DNA of 64,000 nt from Fervidibacillus halotolerans (GTDB lineage Bacteria > Bacillota > Bacilli > Bacillales > Caldibacillaceae), in NCBI RefSeq assembly GCF_026547205.1, contig NZ_CP106877.1, positions 2,808,501 to 2,872,500 on the forward strand, given 5' to 3'. Within the stretch, counting starts at the first letter, position 1. Every line of letters starts with the position of its first letter. Of the stretch, positions 1 to 8,298 are shown piece after piece. A program made the position numbers and the translations under genes. A model generated the notes under the pieces. It worked only from the letters and a program-made list of their open reading frames with translations. It did no database searches and was not told where the DNA came from.

Positions 1-1
1 G

Positions 2-397
2 CCTGAAAACCGGCGGAAAGAAGCAGAAGAAGCGATTGAAAACTGGTCTAAAAAAATGGCTTCCTTTGACGGGTATATTTTCGTTGCACCGGAATATAAT
101 CACGCTGTAGGTGGGGCATTGAAAAACGCCCTCGACTATCTAAATGCTGAAGTGAATAATAAAGCTGCTGGATTTGTTGGCTATGGAAGTTTAGGTGGTA
201 CACGTGCCCACGAAAATCTTCGTCTAATTTTAGGTGAATTACAAGTAGCAGATGTTCGGACTGCTGTTACATTTTCCTTACTTACAGATTTTGAAAACAT
301 GAGCGAATTTAAACCAGCTCCGTATCATGCAAATAATGCAAATGGGATGCTGGATCAATTGATTGCCTGGAGCAAGGCATTAAAAACGATTCGATAA
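2..397 (+). CDS. NAD(P)H-dependent FMN reductase, 3' part
   Basis: This is the C-terminal part of a flavodoxin-like FMN reductase; the gene starts before the window and the frame is open from base 2. The segment IFVAPEYNHAVGGALKNALD is the hallmark of the NADPH-dependent FMN reductase family (PF03358), where it forms part of the FMN-binding loop. These cytosolic enzymes use NAD(P)H to reduce FMN, azo dyes or quinones; the physiological substrate cannot be told from the sequence. An internal ATG at 56 could be mistaken for the start, but conserved family sequence is already running before it. A hairpin terminator follows directly. Confidence 0.85.
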   Translation, partial: PENRRKEAEEAIENWSKKMASFDGYIFVAPEYNHAVGGALKNALDYLNAEVNNKAAGFVGYGSLGGTRAHENLRLILGELQVADVRTAVTFSLLTDFENMSEFKPAPYHANNANGMLDQLIAWSKALKTIR

Positions 398-402
398 ATA
401 TG

Positions 403-432
403 AAAAGAGGTGTCTTGCTGACGCCTCTTTTT
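403..432 (+). terminator. Intrinsic terminator after the FMN reductase gene
   Basis: Arms AAAAGAGGTGTC and GACGCCTCTTTT pair (one G-U) around a short loop and run into a T tract, six bases after the stop codon. Confidence 0.85.
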
Positions 433-545
433 ATATTAAAGGGTAGGACTGATAATTGAAAATTTTGTTATACGAATGCCGGGGGCGAATACAATTGTTT
501 TGTCCAATAAGGCGCAATTTGTAAAAAGGTTCAATCCAATTCTAT

Positions 546-951
546 TCATTTTTTTCGTTCAAATCCGAGATATCTTGTACCTTTGAAAGTTAACATTCCA
601 AAATCTCCCTCTGCAAGCATCCCGTAATCCTTTCCCGACAGTTTAAATTCTTTCCGATCTCCACTTTCGAACTCGAAGGTAACAAAATACGATGTACTTG
701 AGCTGTTAAAAGAAGAACATACGATTGTCGTCATGTCCGTGGGAATGTCTATGTATATCTGTCCGTTTTGTCTTTACCATAGCAGGTACAGATAGTTCAG
801 GTGCTTGTTCATTTTTCCGCCATTGACGAATCCCTTTAATCATACTTATGATAAAAAGTAAAATAAAAGTAAAAAAAATGAGAAAGAAAAATACGAAGAA
901 AATGTTCGAAAATGAAAATAACATTCCGTCATTGAAAAACATATCCTCCAT
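546..951 (-). pseudogene. DUF2500 family membrane protein, frameshifted
   Basis: Two overlapping minus-strand frames (706-951 and 546-734) together make one DUF2500 protein. The first gives an N-terminal hydrophobic helix and KGIRQWRKN, then VPAMVKTKRTDIHRHSHGHD. The second continues with SSTSYFVTFEFESGDRKEF and LAEGDFGMLTFKGTRYLGF, which is the conserved end of the family. The frame changes between about 709 and 735. The start ATG at 951 is preceded by GGAGGTGAAGGATAT, a good ribosome site. Function of DUF2500 is unknown. A single indel explains the break, so it may be a real pseudogene or a sequencing error. Confidence 0.75.
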
Positions 952-1422
952 ATATCCTTCACCTCCCCTCTTGTTATGGAATTATATAATTATAATTATA
1001 TACGAATCACACTATTTTAAGTTTCAACAGTCACTTGTTTTGTATTCCTTTATGTATGCAAAAAGAAAAATTGAAAAATCTATATAATGTTTTTTGACCT
1101 AGGTTTTATACGAACAATCTATTGTTTTTTATTTGTACCCATTCATAAATCCGCTATTTTTATATAATGAAAACATAATCAATAGAAAAAAATTATTATA
1201 CGGTACTTTTTGCTGTCCGCTAAAATTGAGATAGGGATGTTAAATTCTATTCAAAACGTTTGAGTGGATTATTAGAAAAATTGGATAAGTTAAGATGTTG
1301 ATAGGATCATGTAGAAAAAATCGTGGAATACACGATATACGTTCTATGGTTTCAATATTAGGATTACGGTAATCGCCATAGAAAAAACGAAAAATAGGAA
1401 AGGTTCGTAGGGAGGATGAAAG
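952..1422. other. Non-coding stretch before the polyprenyl synthetase pseudogene
   Basis: Very AT-rich (many A/T runs). Near 952-975 it holds the ribosome site of the minus-strand DUF2500 gene. Short open frames here have no ribosome site and no recognisable sequence. A GGGAGG sequence at about 1410 lies just before the ATG at 1423 and probably served that gene. I see nothing else to support. Confidence 0.5.
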
Positions 1423-2398
1423 ATGTATATCCATCCGATGTGGGATCTTTATCCTTGGCTTAAGAAAGATTTAGAGCAAGTGTTACAAATCATTGATAAA
1501 AATATTCGAATTCAGGATAAAACGATTGAAAAATAAATCAAAGATACAATTTTTTCTGGAGGAAAATTATTGCGTCCAGCCTTTTCCTTACTATGTTCAA
1601 AAATCGGCCCTAAACATAATCGTAAACGAGCGATTGGCATTGCAGCTGCTTTGGAATGTTTACATACGGCCACATTGATTCATGACGATGTGATTGATGA
1701 AGCAGATAAAAGGCATGGAATCTCCACTTCACATAAAACAAATGGCAATAAATTTGCCGTTATGCAGGCGATTATTTATTCAGTTTGTCCTTTTCATTGT
1801 TATCCCAGTATGCATCTTCTCTAACGAATGAGAAGATTAATTTAAAAAGAATCGATAAAATCTTAACAGGGGAATTAGAACAACTTCACTCCCGTTTTCG
1901 CTTCCCTGTTTCTGTGAAAGAATATTTATCGAGAATTTCTGGAAAAACGGCCCATCTGTTTGCTGTCAGTTGTTATTCAGGAGCAGTGGAAAGCGGAGCG
2001 TCCGTTCAAGTTTCAACCCGGGTTTGGAATATGGGCCATTATATTGGCATGGCTGTCCAAATTATGGATGATATTTTGGATTTTAAAAGTAATGAAAAAA
2101 TGTTAGGAAAACAGGCAATGAACGATGTACGCCAGGGGATTTATACGTTACCAATTATTTATTGGAACACCAAAAAGATGTTTTAGAACAAATCCTCGGG
2201 AAAAAGGATCGATTAACGGATCGTGATTTAGAAAAAATATTGGAGATTATTCATTTAAATCGAGGAATCGAAAAATCGGAGGAATTGGCTAAAAAATATA
2301 CGGAGAAAGCCTTAAAGGAACTGCGAAGGTTGCCTGAAGGAGATTACAAGAAGGATTTATATTTGATCACGAAAAATTTGCTCGAAAGAAAAATGTAA
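1423..2398 (+). pseudogene. Polyprenyl diphosphate synthase (HepT-like), broken
   Basis: The parts line up with a trans-polyprenyl synthase of about 325 residues, the type that makes the menaquinone side chain with a partner subunit. The first Asp-rich motif LIHDDVIDEADKR and the second, QIMDDILDF, are both readable, as is GGKLLRPAFSL. The gene is interrupted three times: an in-frame TAA at about 1534, a one-base loss near 1760 where AVYAGDYLF should be read, and another one-base loss near 2160 after LPIIY. The final frame ends at 2398. Three independent lesions make a real pseudogene likely. The start ATG at 1423 follows GGGAGGATGAAAG. Confidence 0.85.
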
Positions 2399-2734
2399 AA
2401 GTTCATATCTTTAATAACGTGCATAATAAAAATAGAAACGTACAGACAGATTTTGGTCTGTATTTTTTTAGCGAAAATATATGATTTAACAATTTTGTGA
2501 AAAACATTTTTTTATTTTTTTCACTTAAGTATATTAATTATCCAGAAAAATCGCTTTGCATATATTTAAAATAACGCATAGGGTCTTATTCAAAAATAAT
2601 GAACAGAAAAAATAATCAATTTGGACGGACTTTTAATCCGAAGGAACTATGTTAATGATTAAAATGTTCTGATAAATTATAATTATCCGCTACATTTCTT
2701 TATTTGTGTGCAAATGGTATCTAAGGTTAGACAT
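2399..2734. other. Intergenic region with terminator and decayed sequence
   Basis: Holds the terminator at 2441-2469 and then about 260 bases of AT-rich DNA without a convincing gene. It probably contains the lost 5' part of the secretion effector fragment that follows, but I cannot read it. Confidence 0.4.
2441..2469 (+). terminator. Terminator after polyprenyl synthase pseudogene
   Basis: TACAGAC and GTCTGTA pair around a short loop, followed by a run of seven T. Confidence 0.75.
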
Positions 2735-2971
2735 ACAGGTAAATAATGCAAACAAAATTACAGGACGAAATTATTCACAATTCTTGTTGGCACGTGGCAA
2801 GGGGAAGCTTCTCAAGCAACGATTGATGCGTATAAGGAATTTGAGTCTAAATATTTTCAAACGTATTACGACATCATTGATAACTATGTGAAATTCTTAC
2901 GGACAAATGTAGAACAAGGCTATTTCCAAACGGAGACGGTCAATATTAATTTAGCCGACGCATTTAAGTAA
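2735..2971 (+). pseudogene. Type VII secretion effector (WXG100-like) remnant
   Basis: From 2789 one frame reads GTWQGEASQATIDAYKEFES and then a helical stretch ending in TVNINLADAFK and a stop at 2969-2971. The W-x-G turn (WQG) flanked by helices is the signature of the WXG100/ESAT-6 superfamily, and the ending resembles the SACOL2603 group of type VII effectors (TIGR04197) as I remember it. Upstream the reading moves between frames (LQDEII is readable out of frame near 2757) and there is no start codon, so the 5' half is decayed. It lies just before a lipoprotein and lipase-like module, which fits a former secreted-toxin locus. Confidence 0.6.
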
Positions 2972-2983
2972 TTTTGTTGAAAA

Positions 2984-3025
2984 GTAGACTACAGACAACG
3001 TTTTCATCGTTTGTAGTCTACCTTT
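2984..3025 (+). terminator. Hairpin after the effector remnant
   Basis: GTAGACTACA pairs with TGTAGTCTAC around an imperfect inner stem and loop, and a short T-rich run follows. It is placed as a terminator 13 bases after the stop. Confidence 0.55.
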
Positions 3026-3162
3026 GTATTTCAGTTCAATTATTCGATATACGAAAGATTTTACAATTTCCTAGTTATTTTCTTTCAACAAATAGTGTAA
3101 GACTTTAAAAACATGGAATCATTTTGGTAATGAAAGCAAACTTAAGAACAGGGGGCCTTTTA

Positions 3163-3945
3163 GTGAGTAAAATAAGCAAGAAAGTAGGTGTAGTATTTTT
3201 GATTTTATCCTTGTTCAGCTTAATTGGCTGTGGAAGTTTGGACCAACGGCAAGCAAAACAAATTGAAAAAAAGTTGTCAGAAATGTATGAAGGGAAAACC
3301 TTTGAGGTCTTAGCTCTAGGTAATCGATGGGGAACACTAACGAATGATACGGTGACAGCTCATGTAAAAGATGTTGAAAGAGATATTGTATTCGTTATAA
3401 AAATGAATACGAAAGGTGAAATTGTAGCAAATAACTATATTGGAAGGTGGTTGAATAGCCAATTAGAGAGTCTATTAATCAAGAACTTTAAAGGTGAAGG
3501 AATGATCGCAGATAGTTTAATCATTGGTTTTGTTAAAAAAAGACCACCAGGAACAGATCCTGACATGCCTCTAGGTCTAGCGTTTTCTACAAAATTAGAC
3601 CCGGATATATCTTTGAGTGAATTTATATCTGAATATGAGCCTGAATACTTTTCAGGAGATCTGGTGATTAAAGAAAGCGAAAATAATATGGGTGAAGCTT
3701 TTATTAAGGCCTTTAGAAAAACTTTTGAGGAAATCCAACAGACTCATCTCCAAACACATGTATGGGTTATTCATAAAGAATGTTATGATGAGTTAATTGA
3801 GGAGTTTTCAAGACTTCCGGATGTTGACAATAGTTGGTTTGATGATAAAAACGTATTATCATACTTCCAGTTTTGTATAGATGAAAACGGGGTTACAAAT
3901 CTTAAAGAAGAAGAGGTGGATGGGCTTTTACGGGGAGGGGAATAA
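3163..3945 (+). CDS. Lipoprotein, probable immunity protein of a lipase toxin (copy 1)
   Basis: An exported lipoprotein of about 260 residues. The N-terminus has KISKK, a hydrophobic core and the lipobox LIGC, so it should be cut and lipid-anchored at that Cys on the outer face of the membrane. GTG 3163 is chosen because it follows AGGGGG; ATG 3130 and TTG 3124 in frame would add residues before a normal signal peptide. The rest is soluble and of unknown fold. It lies two bases before a lipase-like gene and has a tandem, frameshifted copy at 4538. I infer an immunity role by analogy with the lipoprotein TilA that guards Staphylococcus aureus against its type VII lipase TslA; there is no direct sequence proof. 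Confidence 0.75.
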   Translation: MSKISKKVGVVFLILSLFSLIGCGSLDQRQAKQIEKKLSEMYEGKTFEVLALGNRWGTLTNDTVTAHVKDVERDIVFVIKMNTKGEIVANNYIGRWLNSQLESLLIKNFKGEGMIADSLIIGFVKKRPPGTDPDMPLGLAFSTKLDPDISLSEFISEYEPEYFSGDLVIKESENNMGEAFIKAFRKTFEEIQQTHLQTHVWVIHKECYDELIEEFSRLPDVDNSWFDDKNVLSYFQFCIDENGVTNLKEEEVDGLLRGGE

Positions 3946-3947
3946 AT

Positions 3948-4358
3948 TTGACATATTCCGATAAAGACTTACAAATTGCAACAGAAATTGCCTATTTTGA
4001 TTTACATTTTGCTTTTTGGGATATTAGAGCTTTTGCAAAAAACGGTTTAAAATTAACTGAAGCAATAGATTTATTTAAGAATGAAAATTATGATAATTTA
4101 TCAAATGATGATATTGAACGACTAAATTTGATTATTGACTACTTAAACAAAGATCCTCAAAAAAATTGGAAAATTATTGATTTTAAAGATGACAATAACA
4201 AAAATCAGTCAGGCCTTTACGGCATTGTGATTGATACGGGCGATGGTTTAATTGTTTCTTTCCGAGGCAGTGAAGATATCACGGATCCACAACATGTCAA
4301 ACAAGACTGGGTGAATGCGGATTTAGCCTTAATGAATAATACACTAACGGAACAATAA
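3948..4358 (+). CDS. Lipase-like N-terminal domain protein, truncated (copy 1)
   Basis: A 136-residue product starting at TTG 3948 after GGGGAGGGG. LYGIVIDTGDGLIVSFRGSE followed by QDWVNADLAL matches the early part of class 3 or Mbeg1-like lipase folds (DUF2974/DUF6792 type), including the FRGSE strand that precedes the active-site region. The frame stops at TLTEQ, before the Gly-x-Ser-x-Gly nucleophile elbow should appear, and downstream bases show further stops with traces such as KEINERVFNERDQINF. It is therefore probably a dead toxin gene rather than an active lipase. It is translationally close to the upstream lipoprotein gene. Confidence 0.6.
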   Translation: MTYSDKDLQIATEIAYFDLHFAFWDIRAFAKNGLKLTEAIDLFKNENYDNLSNDDIERLNLIIDYLNKDPQKNWKIIDFKDDNNKNQSGLYGIVIDTGDGLIVSFRGSEDITDPQHVKQDWVNADLALMNNTLTEQ

Positions 4359-4537
4359 AGAGTCGTCAATGAATGACAGAAAGAAATCAACGAAAGAGTG
4401 TTTAATGAAAGAGACCAAATCAACTTCCAATAATACAAGATTACATGGGAAAGGTAAGATTTCAAGAAAAAAATTCTCTGTTAGAAATCATTTTATTGTT
4501 ATTGTATTGACTTTATACCGCATTTTAGGAGGAGAGC

Positions 4538-5280
4538 ATGTATAAAAGCATCATGAAAAAGGTAGGTATCGTGTTCATGATTGTATCCTTATTAAGCTTA
4601 ATTGGCTGTGGAAGTTTAGACCAACGGCAGGCAAAACAAATTGAAAAAAAGTTGTCTGAAATGTATGAGGGAAAAACCTTTGAAGTCTTAGCTCTTGGAA
4701 ACCGGTGGGGCACACTAACGAATGATACGGTGACGGCCCATGTGAGAGAAGTTGAAAGAGATGTTGTATTCATTATAAAGATGAATACAAAAGGAGAAAT
4801 TGTAGCAAATAGTTATTCGGGAAGTGCGGTAAATAAGCATTTGGAAGATCTCTTAAATAAAAATCTCAAAGAGGAAGGAATTACGGCGGATAGTTTGTTG
4901 ATGGGTCTTGGGGGAAGGGATGTTAGCGACTTAAATCCAGATATACATTTAGATGAATATATTACGAAATATTCTCCAGAATTTTTTTCGGATATTTAGT
5001 TATTAAAGAAGACTCAAATAATACAGGAACTGCTTTTATTAATGCATTTAAAAATACTTATAAAGAAATAAATAATACCGCTATTAAAGTGAATGTGTGG
5101 GTGATCCCTGAAGAAAGATATAGCAAGGTGATAAATGAATTCTCCTTTCTTCCCAAATTAAGTAATGACTGGTTTAGAGATAAAAATGCTTTGGTTCATT
5201 TTCCTTTTTATATAGAGAAAGATGGTACGAATATCGATGAAATTGAGGTAGACAAATATTTCAAAGGGGAGGAAAGGTAA
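4538..5280 (+). pseudogene. Lipoprotein, copy 2, frameshifted
   Basis: A second version of the lipoprotein at 3163. The start ATG 4538 follows AGGAGGAGAGC; the signal peptide again ends in LIGC and the next 70 residues are nearly the same as copy 1 (RWGTLTNDTVTAHV in both). The frame stops after SPEFFSDI at about 4999; moving by one base restores YLVIKEDSNNTGTAFINAF and the frame then runs to 5280 with NVWVIPEERY and a copy-1-like end. One base appears lost near 4995. The truncated product of 153 residues could still be exported. Confidence 0.8.
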
Positions 5281-5281
5281 C

Positions 5282-5392
5282 TTGGTTTTAACTGATAAAG
5301 AATTGCAAGTAGCGACGGAGATTGCTTATTTTGATTCACAAAAATGTTCGGTAAAAGTGTTACAGTGGTTCAAGCAATTACTTATTTTATAA
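5282..5392 (+). pseudogene. Lipase-like protein, copy 2, short remnant
   Basis: TTG 5282 follows GGGGAGGAAAGG and reads LTDKELQVATEIAYFDSQK, closely matching the first residues of the protein at 3948 (YSDKDLQIATEIAYFD). The match then fades and a stop comes at 5390. It shows that the lipoprotein plus lipase pair was duplicated as a unit. Confidence 0.7.
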
Positions 5393-5560
5393 GATAAATA
5401 AAAAATAATTAAACGATAAAGACATAGAGTGGATCCATAAAATAGTTGAAAAATTTCAAGAAATCGATAAGTAATGGAAACAACAAAAGTTTATGAATAC
5501 TGTCCTTTCAGTTCATACTTATATGATTACATATTGTGCAACATAAATATACAGTCAAAA

Positions 5561-5592
5561 TCACTAGTGAAAAATTCATATAGTGTTATAAT
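5561..5592 (+). promoter_or_regulatory. Possible pncB promoter with palindrome
   Basis: A perfect TATAAT lies at 5587-5592. About 16 bases upstream is a weak -35 (TAGTGA) that lies in the perfect 10-base palindrome TCACTAGTGA at 5561-5570. A second inverted pair, ACAACA and TGTTGT, lies between here and the start codon. These could be regulator sites, but I cannot name the regulator. Confidence 0.35.
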
Positions 5593-5653
5593 AAAAAAAA
5601 CAACTATTTCGACAACAATAAACAATGTTGTATATGTGATGGAGGTAACAAAG

Positions 5654-7126
5654 TTGAAAACGAAATATCCAGATGATACATGGGCTTTGCACACTGATTT
5701 ATATCAAATCAATATGGCCGAAACATATTGGGAGGACGGAATTCATAATAAAAGGGCAGTTTTTGAGGTGTATTTTCGAAAATTACCATTTGGCCACGGG
5801 TATGCTGTTTTTGCCGGGTTAGAAAAGGTTGTGGATTATTTACAAAATTTTCATTTTAGTGATAGTGATATTGAATATTTAAGGGAAGAAGTCGGATTTC
5901 GGGATGACTTTCTTGACTATTTAAAAACAATCCGTTTTACTGGAACGTTACGTTCAGTCGTTGAAGGAGAAATTGTTTTTGGGAATGAACCGCTCCTTCG
6001 CATTGAAGCTCCCCTTGCAGAAGCCCAATTAGTTGAAACAGCTATTTTAAATATTGTTAATTATCAAACCTTGATTGCAACAAAGGCATCTCGAATTAAA
6101 CAAGTTGTTGGCGATGAAGTGACGATGGAGTTCGGTACGAGACGAGCTCAGGAAATGGATGCTGCCATTTGGGGAGCAAGGGCTGCTTACATCGGAGGTT
6201 TCGAATCGACATCGAATGTACGGGCTGGTAAATTGTTTGGGATACCGGTAGCGGGAACTCATGCCCATTCAATGGTTCAAACGTATCATGATGAATATAT
6301 AGCCTTTAAAAAGTATGCAAGAAGACATAAAGATTGCGTTTTTTTAGTTGACACATATGATACGTTAAAATCAGGCGTACCAAATGCAATCCGAGTGGCG
6401 AAAGAGTTAGGGGATGAAATTAATTTTATTGGAATTCGAATCGATAGTGGGGATATAGCGTATTTGTCAAAAAAGGCGAGAAAAATGCTCGATGAAGCTG
6501 GATTCCCAAATGCAAAGATTATTGCTTCTAATGATTTGGATGAACATACTATTATGAATTTAAAAGCACAGGGAGCTAAAGTTGATTCATGGGGGATTGG
6601 AACGAAATTAATTACTGGATATGATCAACCTGCACTTGGCGCAGTCTACAAACTTGTATCCATCGAGGAAGATGGAAAAATGATTGATACAATCAAAATT
6701 ACCGGGAACCCAGAAAAGGTTACGACACCCGGATTAAAAAGAGTGTATCGGATTATAAATAAAAATACTGGGAAATCGGAAGGAGATTATATCGCATTGG
6801 AATGGGAAAATCCTTCCGAAGAAAAACGGTTAAAAATGTTCCATCCTGTTCATACGTTTATAAAAAAATATGTAAAGGATTTTGAGGCAATAGAATTACA
6901 ACGGGATATTATTGTAAATGGAGAGCTCGTTTATGAACTCCCTGACATTAAAGCAATCCAAAATTACTCGAAAGAAAGTTTGACATTTTTTTGGGATGAA
7001 TATAAACGGACATTAAACCCGACACCTTACCCCGTTGATTTGAGTCAAGCTTGTTGGGACAATAAAATGCAAAACATTGAAAAAGTCCGCCAAGAGGTTG
7101 CAAAGTTGAGTAATGAAAATTTTTAA
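5654..7126 (+). CDS. pncB: Nicotinate phosphoribosyltransferase
   Basis: Cytosolic enzyme of the NAD salvage pathway that joins nicotinate to PRPP, with ATP hydrolysis, to form nicotinate mononucleotide. Family motifs are WALHTDLYQINMAETYW at the start, FEVYFRKLPFGHGYAVFAGL, EFGTRRAQ, GTHAHSMVQTYHDE around residue 200 (containing the His that is phosphorylated in this family) and IRIDSGD near 262. The frame is open upstream to 5474, but TTG 5654 is preceded by GGAGGT at the right distance and gives 490 residues, the usual Bacillus length. It stands alone, with its own terminator. Confidence 0.93.
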   Translation: MKTKYPDDTWALHTDLYQINMAETYWEDGIHNKRAVFEVYFRKLPFGHGYAVFAGLEKVVDYLQNFHFSDSDIEYLREEVGFRDDFLDYLKTIRFTGTLRSVVEGEIVFGNEPLLRIEAPLAEAQLVETAILNIVNYQTLIATKASRIKQVVGDEVTMEFGTRRAQEMDAAIWGARAAYIGGFESTSNVRAGKLFGIPVAGTHAHSMVQTYHDEYIAFKKYARRHKDCVFLVDTYDTLKSGVPNAIRVAKELGDEINFIGIRIDSGDIAYLSKKARKMLDEAGFPNAKIIASNDLDEHTIMNLKAQGAKVDSWGIGTKLITGYDQPALGAVYKLVSIEEDGKMIDTIKITGNPEKVTTPGLKRVYRIINKNTGKSEGDYIALEWENPSEEKRLKMFHPVHTFIKKYVKDFEAIELQRDIIVNGELVYELPDIKAIQNYSKESLTFFWDEYKRTLNPTPYPVDLSQACWDNKMQNIEKVRQEVAKLSNENF

Positions 7127-7187
7127 TTCTTCGTACAAACCAACAATTTGAACGTAAACAAAGACAAAAAATTAAATAATGAATGAT

Positions 7188-7227
7188 AAAACACCTTTTC
7201 GCCTCATTTGGCAAAAGGTGTTTTTTT
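7188..7227 (+). terminator. Terminator after pncB
   Basis: AAAACACCTTTTCGCC pairs with GGCAAAAGGTGTTTT and runs into seven T. It also lies at the 3' end of the converging gene at 7235. Confidence 0.85.
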
Positions 7228-7234
7228 CAACTAA

Positions 7235-7843
7235 TTATTTTCCTATAAACATTTGCGTCCAGTAATGTCTACCAGATCCACCACTTGCATACCCAACTCC
7301 GATTTCTGTGAATTGGGTACTTAAAATATTTGCCCTGTGACCAGAACTGTTCATCCATGCGTCAACCACAGCTTGAGGTGTTGCTTGCCCTTGTGCAATA
7401 TTTTCCCCTGCAGTGCGATAACTAATGCCGAAATTTTTCATCATGGTAAATGGACTTCCGTATGTTGGTGATGTATGGGAGAAATAGTTCCGATCTCGCA
7501 TGTCCGCACTTTTATATCTGGCAACTCGTGAAAGCTCCCAATTATGGGTTAAAGGCTTTAAACCGGCTTCCGCTCGTTTTTGATTAACAAGCTGTACCAC
7601 TTGTGCCTCAAAACTTTTTTCAGATATTTCAGGAATTGTAATTTTTTGATTCGGGTAAATAAGACTAGGGACTTTAATATGAGGGTTTGCTGCAATTAAT
7701 TCACTTAAACCAACTTGATAACGGACGGCAATTTTCCACATACTATCTCCAGGTTGAACCGTATAGGTCGTTGTTTGACTATATACAGCAGTAGGTAATA
7801 GAAAAACAAACAGAAAAATAAACGCAAGTGCGCGTCTTTTCAT
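7235..7843 (-). CDS. Exported LysM and CAP domain protein
   Basis: A secreted protein of 202 residues. A signal peptide (KRRALAFIFLFVFLLPTAVYS) is followed by one LysM repeat, TYTVQPGDSMWKIAVRYQVG to about residue 70, which should bind peptidoglycan. A CAP/SCP domain fills the rest, with VQLVNQKRAEAGLKPL, YFSHTSPTYGSPFTMM, AGENIAQG and SSGHRANIL. This is the layout of spore- or wall-associated YkwD-like proteins of bacilli; the biochemical role of the bacterial CAP domain is not settled. ATG 7843 is chosen over an upstream in-frame start because TAGGAGGTGGATAT lies just before it. Confidence 0.9.
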   Translation of the reverse strand: MKRRALAFIFLFVFLLPTAVYSQTTTYTVQPGDSMWKIAVRYQVGLSELIAANPHIKVPSLIYPNQKITIPEISEKSFEAQVVQLVNQKRAEAGLKPLTHNWELSRVARYKSADMRDRNYFSHTSPTYGSPFTMMKNFGISYRTAGENIAQGQATPQAVVDAWMNSSGHRANILSTQFTEIGVGYASGGSGRHYWTQMFIGK

Positions 7844-7979
7844 ATATCCACCTCCTAATGTTACTTTATCCACTCAAATTTCACTTATTCGGTATCCTGT
7901 CGTAAGTTGGATGGGACAGGAGGTAAAATATGGATTATTTTCGATCCATTAAAAAAATTCAAAAAAATATTTGAAACCC

Positions 7980-8009
7980 CTTACATTTATAACAGAGCTC
8001 ATGTATAAT
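7980..8009 (+). promoter_or_regulatory. Candidate promoter of the small membrane protein gene
   Basis: CTTACA (4 of 6 to the -35 consensus) and a perfect TATAAT at 8004-8009 are separated by 18 bases. The TGTGAA repeats follow at once. Confidence 0.4.
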
Positions 8010-8013
8010 AAAA

Positions 8014-8074
8014 TGTGAATATATTGTGAACGAAAAATGTATAAAATGTGAACAAAATAGAAAAAATGTGAACA
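8014..8074 (+). repeat. Four direct TGTGAA repeats
   Basis: TGTGAA occurs at 8014, 8025, 8048 and 8068, each in an A-rich setting, three of them as TGTGAAC. The steps of 11, 23 and 20 bases are near whole helical turns. They lie between a TATAAT box and a start codon, so they could be an activator or repressor array. The half-site resembles the ResD consensus TTTGTGAAT as I recall it, but identity is not shown. Confidence 0.45.
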
Positions 8075-8097
8075 AATTATGGATGGGGGATTTTCAC

Positions 8098-8298
8098 ATG
8101 GGTAAATTGTTAAGTTGGTTTTATTTTATCGTTGGTTTGCTTTGCACAGTTGGCATGTTCGCTTCCTTTTATTTGGGTCAATATGTTTTGTCTTCCTGGC
8201 TGTTTTTAGCAATATTTATTAATTTCCTGTTATTTCAAGCTATACGGAAAGAAGAGGAAATTAGGAGAAATAAGATGATGTCAGATCGAATTCATTAA
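8098..8298 (+). CDS. Small two-helix membrane protein
   Basis: A 66-residue protein with two hydrophobic spans (WFYFIVGLLCTVGMFASFYL and VLSSWLFLAIFINFLLF) and a charged tail, KEEEIRRNKMM. Start ATG 8098 follows ATGGGGGA; the open frame reaches back to a GTG at 8026, but that part is repeat-rich and reads as low-complexity Cys/Lys/Asn sequence. I do not recognise the family. The charged C-terminal tail is probably cytosolic. Confidence 0.6.
   Translation: MGKLLSWFYFIVGLLCTVGMFASFYLGQYVLSSWLFLAIFINFLLFQAIRKEEEIRRNKMMSDRIH

Noticed and set aside
1240-1434. 64-codon minus-strand frame
   Set aside because: Shadow of the leader and start of the polyprenyl synthase pseudogene; no ribosome site and no recognisable sequence.
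5474-5653. Extended N-terminus of pncB from 5474
   Set aside because: No ribosome site, not family-like, and includes the promoter-like TATAAT; TTG 5654 has GGAGGT at the right distance.
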